From Geomicrobium sp. JCM 19039 (GTDB taxonomy: Bacteria > Bacillota > Bacilli > Bacillales > Marinococcaceae): a DNA stretch of 64,000 bases. Shown piece after piece: positions 8,765 to 19,038 of the stretch. A model generated the notes under the pieces. That model did not search any database and was not told the DNA's origin. It worked only from the letters and a program-made list of their open reading frames with translations. The stretch lies in the NCBI RefSeq assembly GCF_000698145.1, contig NZ_BAXB01000011.1:1-64000 (forward strand). The letters run 5' to 3'. Each line of letters opens with the position of its first letter. Position 1 is the first letter of the stretch. Made by a program: the position numbers and the translations under genes.

Positions 8765-9003
8765 GCGGATGAGAACAGAGGGAGAGTCCGTAGTCGGAGT
8801 CTATTCCGATGAAGCGGCGCCGAAGGAGCAAGCCTAGTGTGAATCTCTCAGGCAAAAGTACTTCTGTTTGACGCAACTCTGGAGAGCGCTCAATATTCGA
8901 GCCACCCACGAAGACAGCCTTGCACCTTTTTTCGGGCAAGAGGAAACTTTCTGGTATATGGACAGAGCTTTTCAACGGATGTTGGAGAGTTCTGTCTTTT
9001 TCT
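8765..9003 (+). promoter_or_regulatory. tandem glycine riboswitch of the gcv operon
   Basis: The first aptamer (about 8768-8862) has the conserved words GCGCCGAAGGAGCAAGCC and AATCTCTCAGGCAAAAG. A second aptamer (about 8875-8968) follows after a short linker, with CTCTGGAGAGCGCTC, CCACCCACGAAG and ATGGACAGAG, and is less canonical. The array ends in a terminator hairpin (8961-9003) whose 5' strand overlaps the end of the second aptamer. Glycine binding should block the terminator and turn on gcvT-gcvPA-gcvPB. Confidence 0.92.
8961..9003 (+). terminator. riboswitch-controlled terminator (expression platform)
   Basis: GACAGA at 8961 pairs with TCTGTC at 8991-8996, with inner pairing to CAAC-GGAT-GTTG, followed by TTTTT. 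Confidence 0.8.
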
Positions 9004-9043
9004 ATGTGAGTATCCGGGAAATGAGTATAGGGGGAGTAAACGT

Positions 9044-10132
9044 ATGGCTGACAAACGAACCACATTGTATGAAACACACGTGAATGCTGGAGCAAAGATG
9101 GTGCCTTTTGGAGGATGGGAGATGCCTGTCCAATACTCTTCGATTAAGGAAGAGCACCGTGCTGTTCGAGAGCATGCAGGCCTTTTTGATGTCTCTCATA
9201 TGGGAGAAGCGTTTGTTGAAGGAAAAGGGGCATTAGAGACGTTGCAAACGGTAATGACCAACGATGTTTCCAAACTAGCCGTTGGCAAAGCGCAATATTC
9301 AGTGATGTGCAACGAAAACGGCGGTACAATTGATGATTTACTCGTTTATCGCCTTGATGCAGAGCGGTATTTTGTTGTGCCGAATGCAGCCAACCGAGAC
9401 AAAGATATTCAATGGATTCAAAAACATGCCAACGATAAAACGGTCATCACAGATGTGTCGGACGACTATTCCTTACTTGCATTGCAAGGACCAGATGCAG
9501 AGCAAATTGCAGAACGAATATTCGGCGAAGCTGTGAAAACATTGCGCTTTTTTGAAGCGACAGAGCGAGATTTTCATGAAGAGCCGGTCATCGTTTCGCG
9601 AAGTGGTTATACCGGAGAGGATGGCTTTGAGCTGTATGTAAAAAACTCGGTGGTCGAAAGTCTTTGGAACGAGATTTTAGACACTGACATTGAAGGATTA
9701 CGCCCATGTGGTTTAGGTGCTCGTGATACATTGCGTCTAGAAGCGCGATTGCCACTTTACGGTCAAGAGTTAACAGATTCAATTAGCCCGTTAGAAGCAA
9801 AGCTAGGATTTGCAGTAAAAGTAAACAAAGAATCGCCATTTATCGGACAATCACTTTTACAAAAAGAAAAAGAAACAGGACCAAAACGATTACTCGTTGG
9901 TGTCGAATTAACGGAAAAAGGAATTCCAAGAACCGATTATCCAGTGTACAACACGGATGGCGTTGAAATTGGTGTCGTCACGTCAGGGACTCAGTCGCCG
10001 ACACTTGGCAAAAACATCGGCTTAATGCTCGTCGATCGAGCGTATAGCGAGGTTGGAACAGCTGTCGTCGTTGGGGTTCGGAAACGTATGGTTGAAGGAA
10101 ACGTCGTTGCAACACCTTTTTATAAGCGATAA
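9044..10132 (+). CDS. gcvT: GcvT, glycine cleavage system T-protein (aminomethyltransferase)
   Basis: Transfers the methylene group from aminomethyl-lipoyl H-protein to tetrahydrofolate and releases ammonia. 362 residues, full length. Features include the N-terminal [20 protein letters not shown], the [14 protein letters not shown] segment and the [16 protein letters not shown] folate-domain motif. First gene after the glycine riboswitch, 15 bases from gcvPA. ATG at 9044 follows AGGGGGA. Confidence 0.96.
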   Translation: MADKRTTLYETHVNAGAKMVPFGGWEMPVQYSSIKEEHRAVREHAGLFDVSHMGEAFVEGKGALETLQTVMTNDVSKLAVGKAQYSVMCNENGGTIDDLLVYRLDAERYFVVPNAANRDKDIQWIQKHANDKTVITDVSDDYSLLALQGPDAEQIAERIFGEAVKTLRFFEATERDFHEEPVIVSRSGYTGEDGFELYVKNSVVESLWNEILDTDIEGLRPCGLGARDTLRLEARLPLYGQELTDSISPLEAKLGFAVKVNKESPFIGQSLLQKEKETGPKRLLVGVELTEKGIPRTDYPVYNTDGVEIGVVTSGTQSPTLGKNIGLMLVDRAYSEVGTAVVVGVRKRMVEGNVVATPFYKR

Positions 10133-10149
10133 AGATGGAGGGGAAATTC

Positions 10150-11503
10150 ATGTCACAACACCGCTTTTTGCCAATGACAGAGCAAGATCGTAAAGAAATG
10201 TTAGAACTTGTAGGGGCGAAGTCTGTCCAAGAACTATTTGCCGATATTCCAGAGTCGGTTCGACCAAAAAATCCGATGCGTATTCAGCCAGCACTTCCTG
10301 AGGCAGAGCTTGTTAATTATTTTCAATCCTTAAGCAATCAGAACACTTCAATCAAATCTTTGCCTTCGTTTCTAGGAGCAGGAGTATATGATCATCACAT
10401 CCCAGCAACAGTAGATGCGGTCATTTCTCGTTCAGAGTTTTATACTGCGTACACGCCTTATCAACCAGAGATTTCCCAAGGTGAACTGCAGGCCATCTTT
10501 GAATTTCAAACGATGATCGCAGAGATTACGGGTATGGATCTTGCGAATTCTTCAATGTATGACGGCCATACAGCTCTTGCAGAAGCAGGGGTAATGGCGG
10601 CTAGTCACAAAAAAATGAAACGAAAAAAGCTTCTCGTTTCGAGTACGGTACATCCTGAAGCCATCGATGTCGTGCAAACATACGTAAATGGGCCAGGGCT
10701 TGAACTTGAGCGTATTGGGAGTAAAAATGGCTGTACAGATATTGATGCGTTAACGCAGTCCATCAGTGAAGATGTAGCGGCGGTTATCGTCCAGTATCCC
10801 AACTTTTATGGGGGTATTGAAGATCTTGAAGAGATTCGTAAAGTAAGCGAAGAGGCAGGAGCGATGATGATCGTGAAAAGCAACCCGCTTGCGTTAGGCG
10901 TCTTAACACCTCCAGGTCATTTCGGTGCAGACATTGTTGTCGGCGATACGCAACCATTTGGCATCCCAAGTCAATACGGAGGGCCTCACTGTGGCTATTT
11001 TGCAACAAAAAAAAGCATTAATGAGAAAAGTGCCTGGACGACTCGTCGGTCAGACTGTTGATGAAGATGGCCAAAGAGGGTTTGTGCTCACGTTACAAGC
11101 ACGCGAGCAGCACATCCGTAGAGACAAAGCGACATCAAATATTTGTTCCAATCAAGCCTTAAATGCGCTAGCTTCATCAGTAGCGATGACAGCTTTAGGA
11201 AAAGTTGGGCTGAAGAAAGTTGCTTTGCAAAACCTACAAAAAGCAAACTACGCAAAAACCGCACTTCAAAATGCAGGGATTACGATTGTAAACGACGGTC
11301 CTCATTACAATGAATTTGTCATTGATGTCGAGAAGGACGTTCGTCAAGTGAACGAGCAACTTTTGGAACACGGATTAATCGGTGGCCTTGACCTCGGAAG
11401 GTTTGCAGGGGAGACCGAAACACACATGCTCGTCTGTGTGACGGAATTACGTACGAAAAAGGAAATTGATCAATTCGTAAGTGCATTGGAGGAGATCAAA
11501 TGA
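10150..11503 (+). pseudogene. gcvPA: GcvPA, glycine dehydrogenase (decarboxylating) subunit 1, frameshift in A8
   Basis: N-terminal half of the split P-protein that decarboxylates glycine. The start at 10150 follows GGAGGGG. The frame runs through FLGAGVYDHHIPATVDAV and TPYQPEISQGELQ to [11 protein letters not shown], then hits eight A at 11007-11014. Removing one A restores [14 protein letters not shown] and the rest of the protein to 11503 (about 450 residues). It overlaps the gcvPB start by ATGA. Likely a homopolymer sequence error, since both halves are well conserved. Confidence 0.93.
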
Positions 11504-12909
11504 ACCGTAAAGAGCAAGCGTTAATTTTTGAGCTGAGTCGACCTGGACGTAAAGGGGATTCCTTACCAGAAAATGATGTGCCAGAGGTAGCTGTTGAAGA
11601 TCTTCTCGACTCAAAGTTTGTTCGGCGAGATGACGCAGACTTACCAGAGGTTTCGGAGCTGCAACTCGTGAGACATTATACCGCACTGTCTAATCGTAAT
11701 TTCGGCGTGGATTCTGGGTTTTACCCGTTAGGATCTTGTACGATGAAGTACAACCCGAAGATTAACGAGGTGATTGCTAGGCTAGAAGGATTTGCGCACA
11801 TTCACCCATATCAGCCAGAGAATCAAGTGCAAGGAGCATTAGAGCTCATGTTCGATTTGCAAGAGTCCCTCGCTGAAATGACTGGCATGGATGAAGTAAC
11901 GTTGCAATCAGCGGCAGGTGCGCAAGGAGAATGGACTGGGCTTATGATGATCCGTGCTTTCCACGAAGCGAACGGAGATTTTAAGCGAACGAAAGTCATT
12001 GTTCCTGATTCTGCGCACGGAACGAATCCTGCATCGGCGAGTGTAGCAGGGTTTGACTCGGTGACAGTGAAGACCGACGAACGTGGTCTCGTTGACCTCG
12101 AGCATTTGCGTGAAGTGACGGGTGAAGATACAGCCGCTCTCATGTTAACGAATCCAAACACATTAGGGTTATTTGAAGAAGATATCGTTGAGATGGCCGA
12201 CGTTATCCATCGTGCAGGTGGAAAATTGTATTACGACGGCGCGAATTCTAATGCCATCCTTGATAAAGCACGTCCAGGAGATATGGGCTTTGATGTTGTC
12301 CATCTTAACTTACACAAAACATTCACCGGTCCGCACGGGGGTGGGGGACCTGGCAGTGGCCCAGTAGGTGTGAAAAAGGAACTATTGCCATTCATGCCAA
12401 AACCATTGCTCATTAAAAAAGAAAATCAGTACACGTGGGATTATGACCGTCCGAAGGCCATTGGTCGCGTGAAGCCGTTCTATGGCAATTTCGGTATCAA
12501 TGTGCGTGCGTACTCGTATATCCGAACGATGGGACCTGAAGGCTTACGTCAAGTATCTGAAGATGCCGTTCTCAATGCCAATTACTTGATGAAGCGATTG
12601 GAACCTCATTACGATGTGCCATACCCGCAATATTGTAAGCATGAATTTGTCGTTTCTGGAAAGCGCCAAAAGAAAATGGGCGTTCGTGCTCTCGATATCG
12701 CGAAGCGATTGCTCGACTATGGATATCATCCACCAACGATGTATTTCCCATTAAATGTAGAAGAATGCATGATGATCGAACCAACAGAAACAGAAACAAA
12801 AGAGACGCTAGATGCCTTTGCTGATGCGCTTATTGCGATTAGTAAAGAAGCAGAAGAAAATCCAGATCAAGTATTAGAAGCTCCTCATGATACAGTCATC
12901 TCAAGATAG
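11500..12909 (+). CDS. gcvPB: GcvPB, glycine dehydrogenase (decarboxylating) subunit 2
   Basis: PLP-carrying C-terminal half of the P-protein, forming a heterotetramer with GcvPA. 469 residues, intact. The Schiff-base lysine lies in [16 protein letters not shown] (Lys273), and [20 protein letters not shown] and the glycine-rich loop are present. Translationally coupled to gcvPA by a 4-base overlap and followed by two strong terminators. Confidence 0.96.
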   Translation: MNRKEQALIFELSRPGRKGDSLPENDVPEVAVEDLLDSKFVRRDDADLPEVSELQLVRHYTALSNRNFGVDSGFYPLGSCTMKYNPKINEVIARLEGFAHIHPYQPENQVQGALELMFDLQESLAEMTGMDEVTLQSAAGAQGEWTGLMMIRAFHEANGDFKRTKVIVPDSAHGTNPASASVAGFDSVTVKTDERGLVDLEHLREVTGEDTAALMLTNPNTLGLFEEDIVEMADVIHRAGGKLYYDGANSNAILDKARPGDMGFDVVHLNLHKTFTGPHGGGGPGSGPVGVKKELLPFMPKPLLIKKENQYTWDYDRPKAIGRVKPFYGNFGINVRAYSYIRTMGPEGLRQVSEDAVLNANYLMKRLEPHYDVPYPQYCKHEFVVSGKRQKKMGVRALDIAKRLLDYGYHPPTMYFPLNVEECMMIEPTETETKETLDAFADALIAISKEAEENPDQVLEAPHDTVISR

Positions 12910-12980
12910 ATGAAACGCAAGCAGCTAGAAAACCTGTACTTCGTTTTGAAAAAGAGCAATAAGGAAAGAACTCTTAAAAA

Positions 12981-13022
12981 AAAAGCGGACAAGGATTGGA
13001 ACGAATCCTTGTCCGCTTTTTC
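12981..13022. terminator. terminator after the gcv operon
   Basis: Perfect 17-bp stem (12981-12997 with 13004-13020), six-base loop, A-run before and T-run after. Confidence 0.92.
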
Positions 13023-13035
13023 GTATACTAATTAA

Positions 13036-13084
13036 GAAAACAGCGGATATGCCTAAAGTTCCTTTAGGAACATCCGCTGTTTTC
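13036..13084. terminator. terminator of the minus-strand yqhL/DUF896 side
   Basis: 13-bp outer stem GAAAACAGCGGAT / ATCCGCTGTTTTC with an inner CCTAAAG-TTC-CTTTAGG pairing; T-run on the minus strand. Confidence 0.8.
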
Positions 13085-13099
13085 TCTCATCCGTATTGG

Positions 13100-13327
13100 T
13101 TAATGGGATCTTCTTTGTTCTTGATCGTCTTTGAGGCGTTTTGGTGTAACGTCGTCCCCGTTTTCATCGACAACGGTTACATTTGACATCGTGTCCTTCA
13201 CTTGCCCTCGGATATAGCTTAAATATTCTTGACGAAGTTTTGATTGTTCCGTTCTCTCATCTTCAGTCAGGCCTACTTCTTTTGATTTCTTGGCTAGTTC
13301 ATTAATTCTGTCAATGATTGGAATCAT
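13100..13327 (-). CDS. DUF896 family protein
   Basis: 75-residue cytoplasmic protein of the DUF896 (YnzC-like) family, recognisable by IDRINELAKKSKEVGLTEDE and EQSKLRQEYLSYIRGQVKD, a helical hairpin. Start at 13327 is preferred because AAAGGA is eight bases upstream; an ATG at 13336 is too close. Family members are small helical proteins, some linked to the SOS operon; the role here is unknown. Confidence 0.85.
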   Translation of the reverse strand: MIPIIDRINELAKKSKEVGLTEDERTEQSKLRQEYLSYIRGQVKDTMSNVTVVDENGDDVTPKRLKDDQEQRRSH

Positions 13328-13424
13328 CGGCTTCATCCTTTCCCTTAGTTTGCGTGAAGGAAATGATAACACGCGCATATCATTCCTGCAAATGCCCTTT
13401 CTTATGCTGAGAAAGGGCATTTGC

Positions 13425-13820
13425 TTATTTCTTCTTCACTTTCCCCGTCCATTTACGAAATCCGCCTTTTAAGTAGAATAAACGGTCGGTACCGACTTTT
13501 TTCTTAATTAATCGTGCAGCTTGTTTACTTCTCGCTCCTGAGTGATCATACAAATAAATGTCTTGGTCTTTTCGAAACTCAGAAAGGCGTTGTTTGAGTT
13601 GGGAGAGTGGAATATTACGTGCGCCTAAAATGTGACCACCGTCGTATTCACGCTGCTCCCGCACATCAATCAGTTGAGATTTACGGTAACCTTCGATAAA
13701 TTGACGTTGTGAAAGTGAATCAAGATATTTAGGTGTTGAGAGTCTACGGAATAGCCATACCGCAATGGTACCGATGATTAGACCCCATAGAATGTAGCTA
13801 ATGATACTCATAATTTCCAT
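13425..13820 (-). CDS. yqhL: YqhL, membrane-anchored rhodanese-like protein lacking the catalytic Cys
   Basis: 131 residues: an N-terminal membrane helix (residues 5-23), then a rhodanese domain (LIDVREQREYDGGHI, NIPLSQL, LKGGFRKWTG). In the active-site loop, where sulfurtransferases have Cys-x-x-Gly-x-Arg, this protein reads YDHSGARS with Asp92 in the Cys position, so persulfide chemistry is not expected. It may be a binding or regulatory module at the membrane. Located between the DUF896 gene and divergent lipM. Confidence 0.86.
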   Translation of the reverse strand: MEIMSIISYILWGLIIGTIAVWLFRRLSTPKYLDSLSQRQFIEGYRKSQLIDVREQREYDGGHILGARNIPLSQLKQRLSEFRKDQDIYLYDHSGARSKQAARLIKKKVGTDRLFYLKGGFRKWTGKVKKK

Positions 13821-13984
13821 ACGTTTACAATTCCCCTTTACTACTAAAAGCTGGTAAGAAAGCTTTTATGCATCCTTATCTATTATAAGTGTGAATGCAC
13901 GGTTACGCAAAGAATAAAAACAGCGGATGTACAAAATATCTCTTCGTTGCTACACTAGTGACAATGAGGAGAGTAGATGAAAAA

Positions 13985-14821
13985 ATGAAAAAAGAAACTT
14001 GGTGGCTCATTGATTCAGGTGCTAGAGATCCGTATTACAATATGGCATTAGATGAATGCCTTTTACTATGGCATAGTGAAGGTCGCATACCGCCTGTAAT
14101 TCGATTTTACGAATGGAATCCAGCGACGCTATCCATTGGCTATTTTCAAAAGATCAATCAAGAGATCGATGTCGACGCTGTTCATCGTCACGAGTTAGGG
14201 CTTGTTAGGCGCCCTACAGGCGGCCGTGGTGTCTTGCATGATCAAGAGCTTACATATAGCGTAATTGTTTCTGAAGAGCATCCACGGATGCCAGCGACAG
14301 TAACCGAAGCGTATCGTGTCATTTCAGAAGGTTTGCTTCATGGATTCCGTGATCTCGGTTTGAATGCAGGTTTTTCCATTCCAGAATCAAAAGAACAAAC
14401 AGAAGCGTTAAAAAAACCTCGTTCTTCGGTTTGTTTCGACGCTTCATCATGGTATGAACTTGTCGTAGAAGGGCGTAAAATTGCAGGAAGTGCCCAAACG
14501 AGACAAAAAGGAGTTATTCTCCAACACGGTGCCATTGCGCTCACATTTAATGAAGAGCAATTATTTGATCTATTTATTTTTAAAAATGCTCGTGTACGTG
14601 AGAAGATGCAACAAGCATTTCGAGCGAAGGCGGTCGGAATTAACGATTTAACAGACCAACAATTTACAGTTGACCACATTCGCTCGGCATTCTCCAAAGG
14701 GTTTGAAACAGGTTTAGACATTGAGCTAAAGCCTCGGAGACTCACTCACAAAGAAGAAGAAGAAGTACAGAAATTAGCCAATGAACGGTATCGTTCAACG
14801 GAATGGCTTTACCGAAGGTAA
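13985..14821 (+). CDS. lipM: LipM, octanoyl-[ACP]:protein octanoyltransferase
   Basis: Transfers octanoate from acyl carrier protein to GcvH as the first step of lipoate synthesis. 278 residues. The catalytic Cys150 lies in [13 protein letters not shown], and the lysine motif [15 protein letters not shown] follows; [18 protein letters not shown] is the lipoate-ligase-fold signature. Start at 13985 (MKKETWW) follows GGAGAG. Its product serves the lipoylated H-protein of the gcv system and the keto-acid dehydrogenase at 50-54 kb. Confidence 0.94.
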   Translation: MKKETWWLIDSGARDPYYNMALDECLLLWHSEGRIPPVIRFYEWNPATLSIGYFQKINQEIDVDAVHRHELGLVRRPTGGRGVLHDQELTYSVIVSEEHPRMPATVTEAYRVISEGLLHGFRDLGLNAGFSIPESKEQTEALKKPRSSVCFDASSWYELVVEGRKIAGSAQTRQKGVILQHGAIALTFNEEQLFDLFIFKNARVREKMQQAFRAKAVGINDLTDQQFTVDHIRSAFSKGFETGLDIELKPRRLTHKEEEEVQKLANERYRSTEWLYRR

Positions 14822-14826
14822 TGGAA

Positions 14827-14860
14827 TGTGTGGGCAGCTTAGACGCTGCCCACACATTTT
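14827..14860. terminator. terminator between lipM and dat
   Basis: 12-bp stem TGTGTGGGCAGC / GCTGCCCACACA, six-base loop, TTTT on the plus side. Confidence 0.88.
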
Positions 14861-15716
14861 ACGTCCCGCTCTCGGTTTTTTTTACATCTTCTTCAAATCG
14901 CTCTTGCAATTGTTTCGTAATTTCCCCGACTTTGAGTTGTACATGTTTTGTTCCTCGAAATTCAGTAATGGGTGTCACTTCATTCGTGGTACTCGTAATG
15001 AACGCTTCATCCGCGCCGGCAAGATCTTCAATATCAATTGGGTCATAGCGCACGGATTTACCGAGCTGTTCTGCATACTGCAAGACGACTTGCCGAGTAA
15101 TGCCATTTAAGATTAAGTTCGTTGCAGGATGAGTTTGTAGTTCATTATCTTTTACAATAAAAAGGTTTGAAGAAGATCCTTCGGTCACTTCATTTCCACG
15201 GTGTAACACAGCCTCTTGGCAGTCGTGGTCAGCGGCTTTTCTCTTTGCCAGTACGTTGCCAAGCAAATTAACAGATTTGATGTCACAGCGGAGCCAACGC
15301 TCATCTTCAGTAAGATATACAGCAATCCCTGATTCGAGCTGGTCTAACGGTCTTGGCATTTCTTTAGTAAACGCGAAAACGACGGGCTCTTCGTGACGCT
15401 CATACAGGTGGTTTCGTTCTGCTGCACCTCTAGAAACTTGCACGTATAAAATGCCTTCTTGTAGATGATTCTCATTTTTCAGCTCATTTAAAGAAGCGCT
15501 TAACGTTTGCTTATCTTCAGTACTAAACGGAATATCCATTTCTTCAGCACTTCTTTGTAGTCGTTGCATGTGCATTTCCATTTGGTACGGGTGTCCACCG
15601 TAAATGCGGACGACTTCATAAATCCCATCGCCAAAATACATACTTCTGTCATCAAATGAAAACATGGCCTCATTGCGTGCAATGATTTCTTTTCCCATTA
15701 GAACCTTCTCTGCCAT
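14859..15716 (-). CDS. dat: Dat, D-alanine aminotransferase
   Basis: Class IV PLP aminotransferase that interconverts D-alanine and 2-oxoglutarate with pyruvate and D-glutamate, feeding peptidoglycan. 285 residues. The PLP lysine is Lys147 in RCDIKSVNLLGNVLAK, with YFGDGIYEVVRIY near the N-terminus, VTEGSSSNLF and TSTTNEVTPI, closely matching thermophilic Bacillus D-amino acid transaminase. The start at 15716 places AAGGATG about ten bases upstream. Branched-chain aminotransferase is less likely because of the RCDIKS motif. Confidence 0.9.
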   Translation of the reverse strand: MAEKVLMGKEIIARNEAMFSFDDRSMYFGDGIYEVVRIYGGHPYQMEMHMQRLQRSAEEMDIPFSTEDKQTLSASLNELKNENHLQEGILYVQVSRGAAERNHLYERHEEPVVFAFTKEMPRPLDQLESGIAVYLTEDERWLRCDIKSVNLLGNVLAKRKAADHDCQEAVLHRGNEVTEGSSSNLFIVKDNELQTHPATNLILNGITRQVVLQYAEQLGKSVRYDPIDIEDLAGADEAFITSTTNEVTPITEFRGTKHVQLKVGEITKQLQERFEEDVKKTESGT

Positions 15717-15878
15717 TGGTTGCCACATCCTTAGATTAAAATGAACGGTTATACAGTAATCATAACACGCTTTGTCAGCGATTTAAAAAGGACTTGTCGC
15801 TCAATTGCTAGCAACATGACAAATCTAACTTGTATTGTACTACAGGATGGAGAAGACGGGTGATTATGAATAAACCCG

Positions 15879-15907
15879 TTGTTTGTAGCGGAGCAATTAT
15901 GTACAAT
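15879..15907 (+). promoter_or_regulatory. sigma-A type promoter of mntR
   Basis: TTGTTT (15879-15884), 17-bp spacer, TACAAT (15902-15907), about 85 bases before the mntR start. Confidence 0.55.
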
Positions 15908-15991
15908 ATAAAGGTAATACACACGGCAATGACAATAGCGAAACATGACTGTACATAATGCCCGCAACGTGATTTGAATGGGGGAGCTTAC

Positions 15992-16408
15992 ATGGCTACA
16001 GCCAGTATGGAAGATTATTTAGAGCGTATCTATCAACTCATTGAAGAAAAAGGGTATGCTCGTGTATCCGATATTGCAGATACACTAGAAGTGCACCCGT
16101 CCTCAGTGACAAAAATGGTCCAAAAGCTAGACAAAAGTGGTTATGTTATTTATGAGAAATATCGGGGCCTCATCCTTACAGCAAAAGGAAATAAAATCGG
16201 GAAACGCCTCGTATATCGGCATGAATTACTCGAAGATTTCTTACACCTCATTGGTGTTGACGAGTCATATATCTACACGGACGTAGAAGGAATTGAACAT
16301 CACTTGAGTTGGGATGCGATTGATCGCATTGGCGATTTGGTGCAGTACTTTAAGGAAGATCCAAAGCGAATAGCCGAACTTCAAAATCAAAACAAAACAG
16401 AATCTTAA
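15992..16408 (+). CDS. mntR: MntR, manganese-responsive transcriptional repressor
   Basis: DtxR-family regulator of manganese uptake genes. 138 residues, with a winged helix ([25 protein letters not shown]) and the metal-binding dimerization domain ([24 protein letters not shown]) that carries the Mn ligands. Strong match to B. subtilis MntR. Start at 15992 lies behind GGGGGAG; an upstream ATG at 15974 lacks a site. Confidence 0.95.
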   Translation: MATASMEDYLERIYQLIEEKGYARVSDIADTLEVHPSSVTKMVQKLDKSGYVIYEKYRGLILTAKGNKIGKRLVYRHELLEDFLHLIGVDESYIYTDVEGIEHHLSWDAIDRIGDLVQYFKEDPKRIAELQNQNKTES

Positions 16409-16484
16409 AAGACGTGAACACCCAACCGTGCCTACGATGATGTGTTCTTCGCCAAAGCTTTTAAATCTTGCAACGAGTACCCCG

Positions 16485-16525
16485 CCCAAAAGGTCAAGAT
16501 GCGAATCGTACTTTTTGGGTTTTTG
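16485..16525 (+). terminator. probable mntR terminator
   Basis: CCCAAAAGGT pairs imperfectly with ACTTTTTGGG across a loop of about 16 bases, then TTTTTG. Confidence 0.55.
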
Positions 16526-16546
16526 TTATTTGCTGCTAGGAATAAA

Positions 16547-16581
16547 AAACCGTGTTCTCATGTTTATTGAGAACACGGTTT
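16547..16581. terminator. hairpin between mntR and ytvI
   Basis: 14-bp stem AAACCGTGTTCTCA / TGAGAACACGGTTT; preceded by AATAAAAAA, so the T-run serves the minus-strand gene. Confidence 0.75.
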
Positions 16582-16662
16582 AAACGTATGCTTAAAACTT
16601 GCCGGTAATCATGGTTGTGTAAAAGAGGGAACAGGTGTCCAAAGCATATCAATGGTGTTTCG

Positions 16663-17775
16663 TTACGTCTCTTTCATTGGTGGATCATCTTTTTTCTCAG
16701 GTTTTTCCTCATCATCTTTTAGGTTTAATTCAAACAGCCCGGCTTCTTTTGCAGAAAGAATGGCCATATAAACGAAAGGTCCAAGAATGAGACCCATGAC
16801 ACCAAAGAATACAAAACCAAAATACATCGACAAAACGGTTGGCAGTGCGTTCATTCCGATCGAGTCACCGAGCACTTTTGGTTCGAGAATTCGTCGAATG
16901 ATTAGTAGGACAAGCGCCAGAATGTTTAACTGAATACCCATCGTCACGTCTCCGAGAATCATCGCGAGGATCCCCCAAGGTGCGAGGACGAGTGCTGGGC
17001 CTACGTACAGAGGAATGATGTCTACAACCCAGATGACCACACTCATGATAAAAGCAGGCCCCGGTGAAATGTAAAGCAAGCTGATGTAAGTGAGGATGAA
17101 CACACCAAGGCTTAGAATGAACTGGGCTTTCCACCAACCGAGGAAAACTTTACCCATGCGGTGGAAAACGTAGCGCAATTTGTTAGAGGTCTCTTTTTTG
17201 AAGAAGTTAAAGAAGTTACCTAAAAGTCTTGGTAGATCAAGACTAAATAAGAACAACGTAATTAAGTATATGAGACCAACAAAAAGCATATTCGGTACCG
17301 ATGATAAAAATGAGCCGAGTAAGCCAACAAGGTTCGTTGTTATGCTTAGAGCAAAGTCAATCGCATCCTCTGATAAGCGTTCGAGTTCCCGAGCAATTTG
17401 ATATCCTTGTGGCAAATCTCTTAGCAATTGGTTAAATTGAATAATTAAATCGTTCGCCAGACGTTGCAGCTGAATGGCGTACTGCGGAAGTTCTTGTGAC
17501 CATTCGACAATACTTTTCATGAGCCTTGTAATCGAAAGGTAAAGAACGATGGAACTAATTGCGACAAAAAGTAAAAAAACAATCGTCACAGGCAGAAGTC
17601 TTTTCTCTGTTTTTAATTGCTTTTTAAAGAACCGAACAAACGGTTCGAATATCATCGCTGTGAGTAATGCCAATAATAGCGGCATTAGCGCTGAAAAGTT
17701 AAAGTAGACGAACAGTCCACCAATAATAAGGGCAATCCCGATTAAAATCCGTCTGACAATGGTCTTATTAAACAA
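16663..17775 (-). CDS. ytvI: YtvI-like AI-2E family membrane protein
   Basis: 370-residue polytopic membrane protein of the AI-2E/UPF0118 transporter family, with paired N-terminal helices, a long hydrophilic segment around residues 90-145, and C-terminal helices including IRRILEPKVLGDSIGMNALPTVLSMYFGF, the family signature region. The closest group I recognise is the sporulation integral membrane protein YtvI. The C-terminus is charged (DDEEKPEKKDDPP). Transported substrate unknown. Confidence 0.75.
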   Translation of the reverse strand: MFNKTIVRRILIGIALIIGGLFVYFNFSALMPLLLALLTAMIFEPFVRFFKKQLKTEKRLLPVTIVFLLFVAISSIVLYLSITRLMKSIVEWSQELPQYAIQLQRLANDLIIQFNQLLRDLPQGYQIARELERLSEDAIDFALSITTNLVGLLGSFLSSVPNMLFVGLIYLITLFLFSLDLPRLLGNFFNFFKKETSNKLRYVFHRMGKVFLGWWKAQFILSLGVFILTYISLLYISPGPAFIMSVVIWVVDIIPLYVGPALVLAPWGILAMILGDVTMGIQLNILALVLLIIRRILEPKVLGDSIGMNALPTVLSMYFGFVFFGVMGLILGPFVYMAILSAKEAGLFELNLKDDEEKPEKKDDPPMKET

Positions 17776-17942
17776 AGGGTCCTCCTTCGCTCATGAAGTG
17801 AGCGGTCGTTGCAGGTAATGATCTACTTCTATATTATACGGCAAATGTGCTGTTGTAAAACGAATCTTTAAGGAAATGGAGAAAAACTCCATAGATTAAG
17901 AAAGAATTTATTGTTTGTCGGCAATAACCGGCGAATAACTAC

Positions 17943-17980
17943 ACAAAAATAATGCGAAAGGCTTGAATATTGCCTTTCGC
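17943..17980 (-). terminator. terminator of splAB
   Basis: Nine-bp stem GCGAAAGGC / GCCTTTCGC around TTGAATATT; on the minus strand it is followed by ATTATTTTTGTG. Confidence 0.8.
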
Positions 17981-18012
17981 ACATCCGTATGCAGAAGATG
18001 TCACTGCATTCT

Positions 18013-19038
18013 TTACGTGAAATATTCGATTTTTGCTTCAGGAAAGTAACGATCGGTGAGACGATAAAGAAACGTTTTCATCTCTTCTTCTTGTGATTTT
18101 TCATAAACGTATTTGTGTATGCCGTAGCGACCCCATTTTCGTCGTCTTTTCGATTCATCAAGCTCGAGCTTTGTCATCGGATAGTTTTTTTCGATAACTC
18201 GTTTCGCAGGTTGCGTAAATCGGTGTTGAATAAATTCAAAAGAAATGTCGTCGCGCCCACCTTCCGGCAACTTTTCATAAAGTGTTTTAAAGAGTTGTTC
18301 ATAGCCTTCTTGCCACCCATCATGAATATAGATTGGGGCGACGATAAATCCAAGGGGATAGCCCGCTTCTTGAACTTTAGCGGCAGCTTCAATCCGTTTA
18401 TCTAATGAAGACGTGCCAGGTTCGAAATATTTAATGACGAAATTTGCATTCACACTAAAGCGAAAGCGGGTTTTTCCACGATGGTCAGCATCTAAGAGGT
18501 GATCAACATGTTCAAATTTCGTAACGAAGCGCAAAACACCATGGTCAGTTTTAGCCATATGTTCGATGGTGCTTTTTAGTGAATGAGTGAGATGGTCGAT
18601 GCCGACGATATCAGACGTACACGATGCTTCGAAGCGAGTGATCTTTGGAGCATGCTCATTCATGTACTCATCAGCTCTAGCCAAGATTTCATCGGTATTC
18701 ACATACGTACGAATATACGGTTTGGAACCCATCGTCGTCTGCAAGTAACAATAATGGCAATGCCCCATACAACCCGTTGCGAGTGGCAATGCATATTCTG
18801 CCGATGGCTTTGACGTGTCGAACTTTAATGTTTTCCGCACGCCAACGACGAGTGTTGATTTTGCATTTCGATATTTTTGGAAGTCATTATCTCCGGGTAA
18901 GTTGCGAACTTGGTTGTGTGAAGTTGTTTCGTTAATTTCTACACCACGTTCAGAAAAATAATCATACAATTTCTTACCTAGTGGATATTCATAGGCGCGT
19001 GGCTCTATATAAATGCGCTCAGGCATAAATGCTTTCAA
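18013..19038 (-). CDS. splB: SplB, spore photoproduct lyase
   Basis: Radical SAM enzyme that reverses the spore photoproduct (5-thyminyl-5,6-dihydrothymine) during germination. 341 residues. The cluster motif is CMGHCHYC (Cys90, Cys94, Cys97), and Cys140 in FEASCTSDIVGIDHL matches the conserved fourth cysteine that acts as hydrogen donor. Downstream of splA with a 4-base ATGA-type overlap, forming the splAB operon. Likely forespore-expressed, as known for the family. Confidence 0.96.
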   Translation of the reverse strand: MKAFMPERIYIEPRAYEYPLGKKLYDYFSERGVEINETTSHNQVRNLPGDNDFQKYRNAKSTLVVGVRKTLKFDTSKPSAEYALPLATGCMGHCHYCYLQTTMGSKPYIRTYVNTDEILARADEYMNEHAPKITRFEASCTSDIVGIDHLTHSLKSTIEHMAKTDHGVLRFVTKFEHVDHLLDADHRGKTRFRFSVNANFVIKYFEPGTSSLDKRIEAAAKVQEAGYPLGFIVAPIYIHDGWQEGYEQLFKTLYEKLPEGGRDDISFEFIQHRFTQPAKRVIEKNYPMTKLELDESKRRRKWGRYGIHKYVYEKSQEEEMKTFLYRLTDRYFPEAKIEYFT

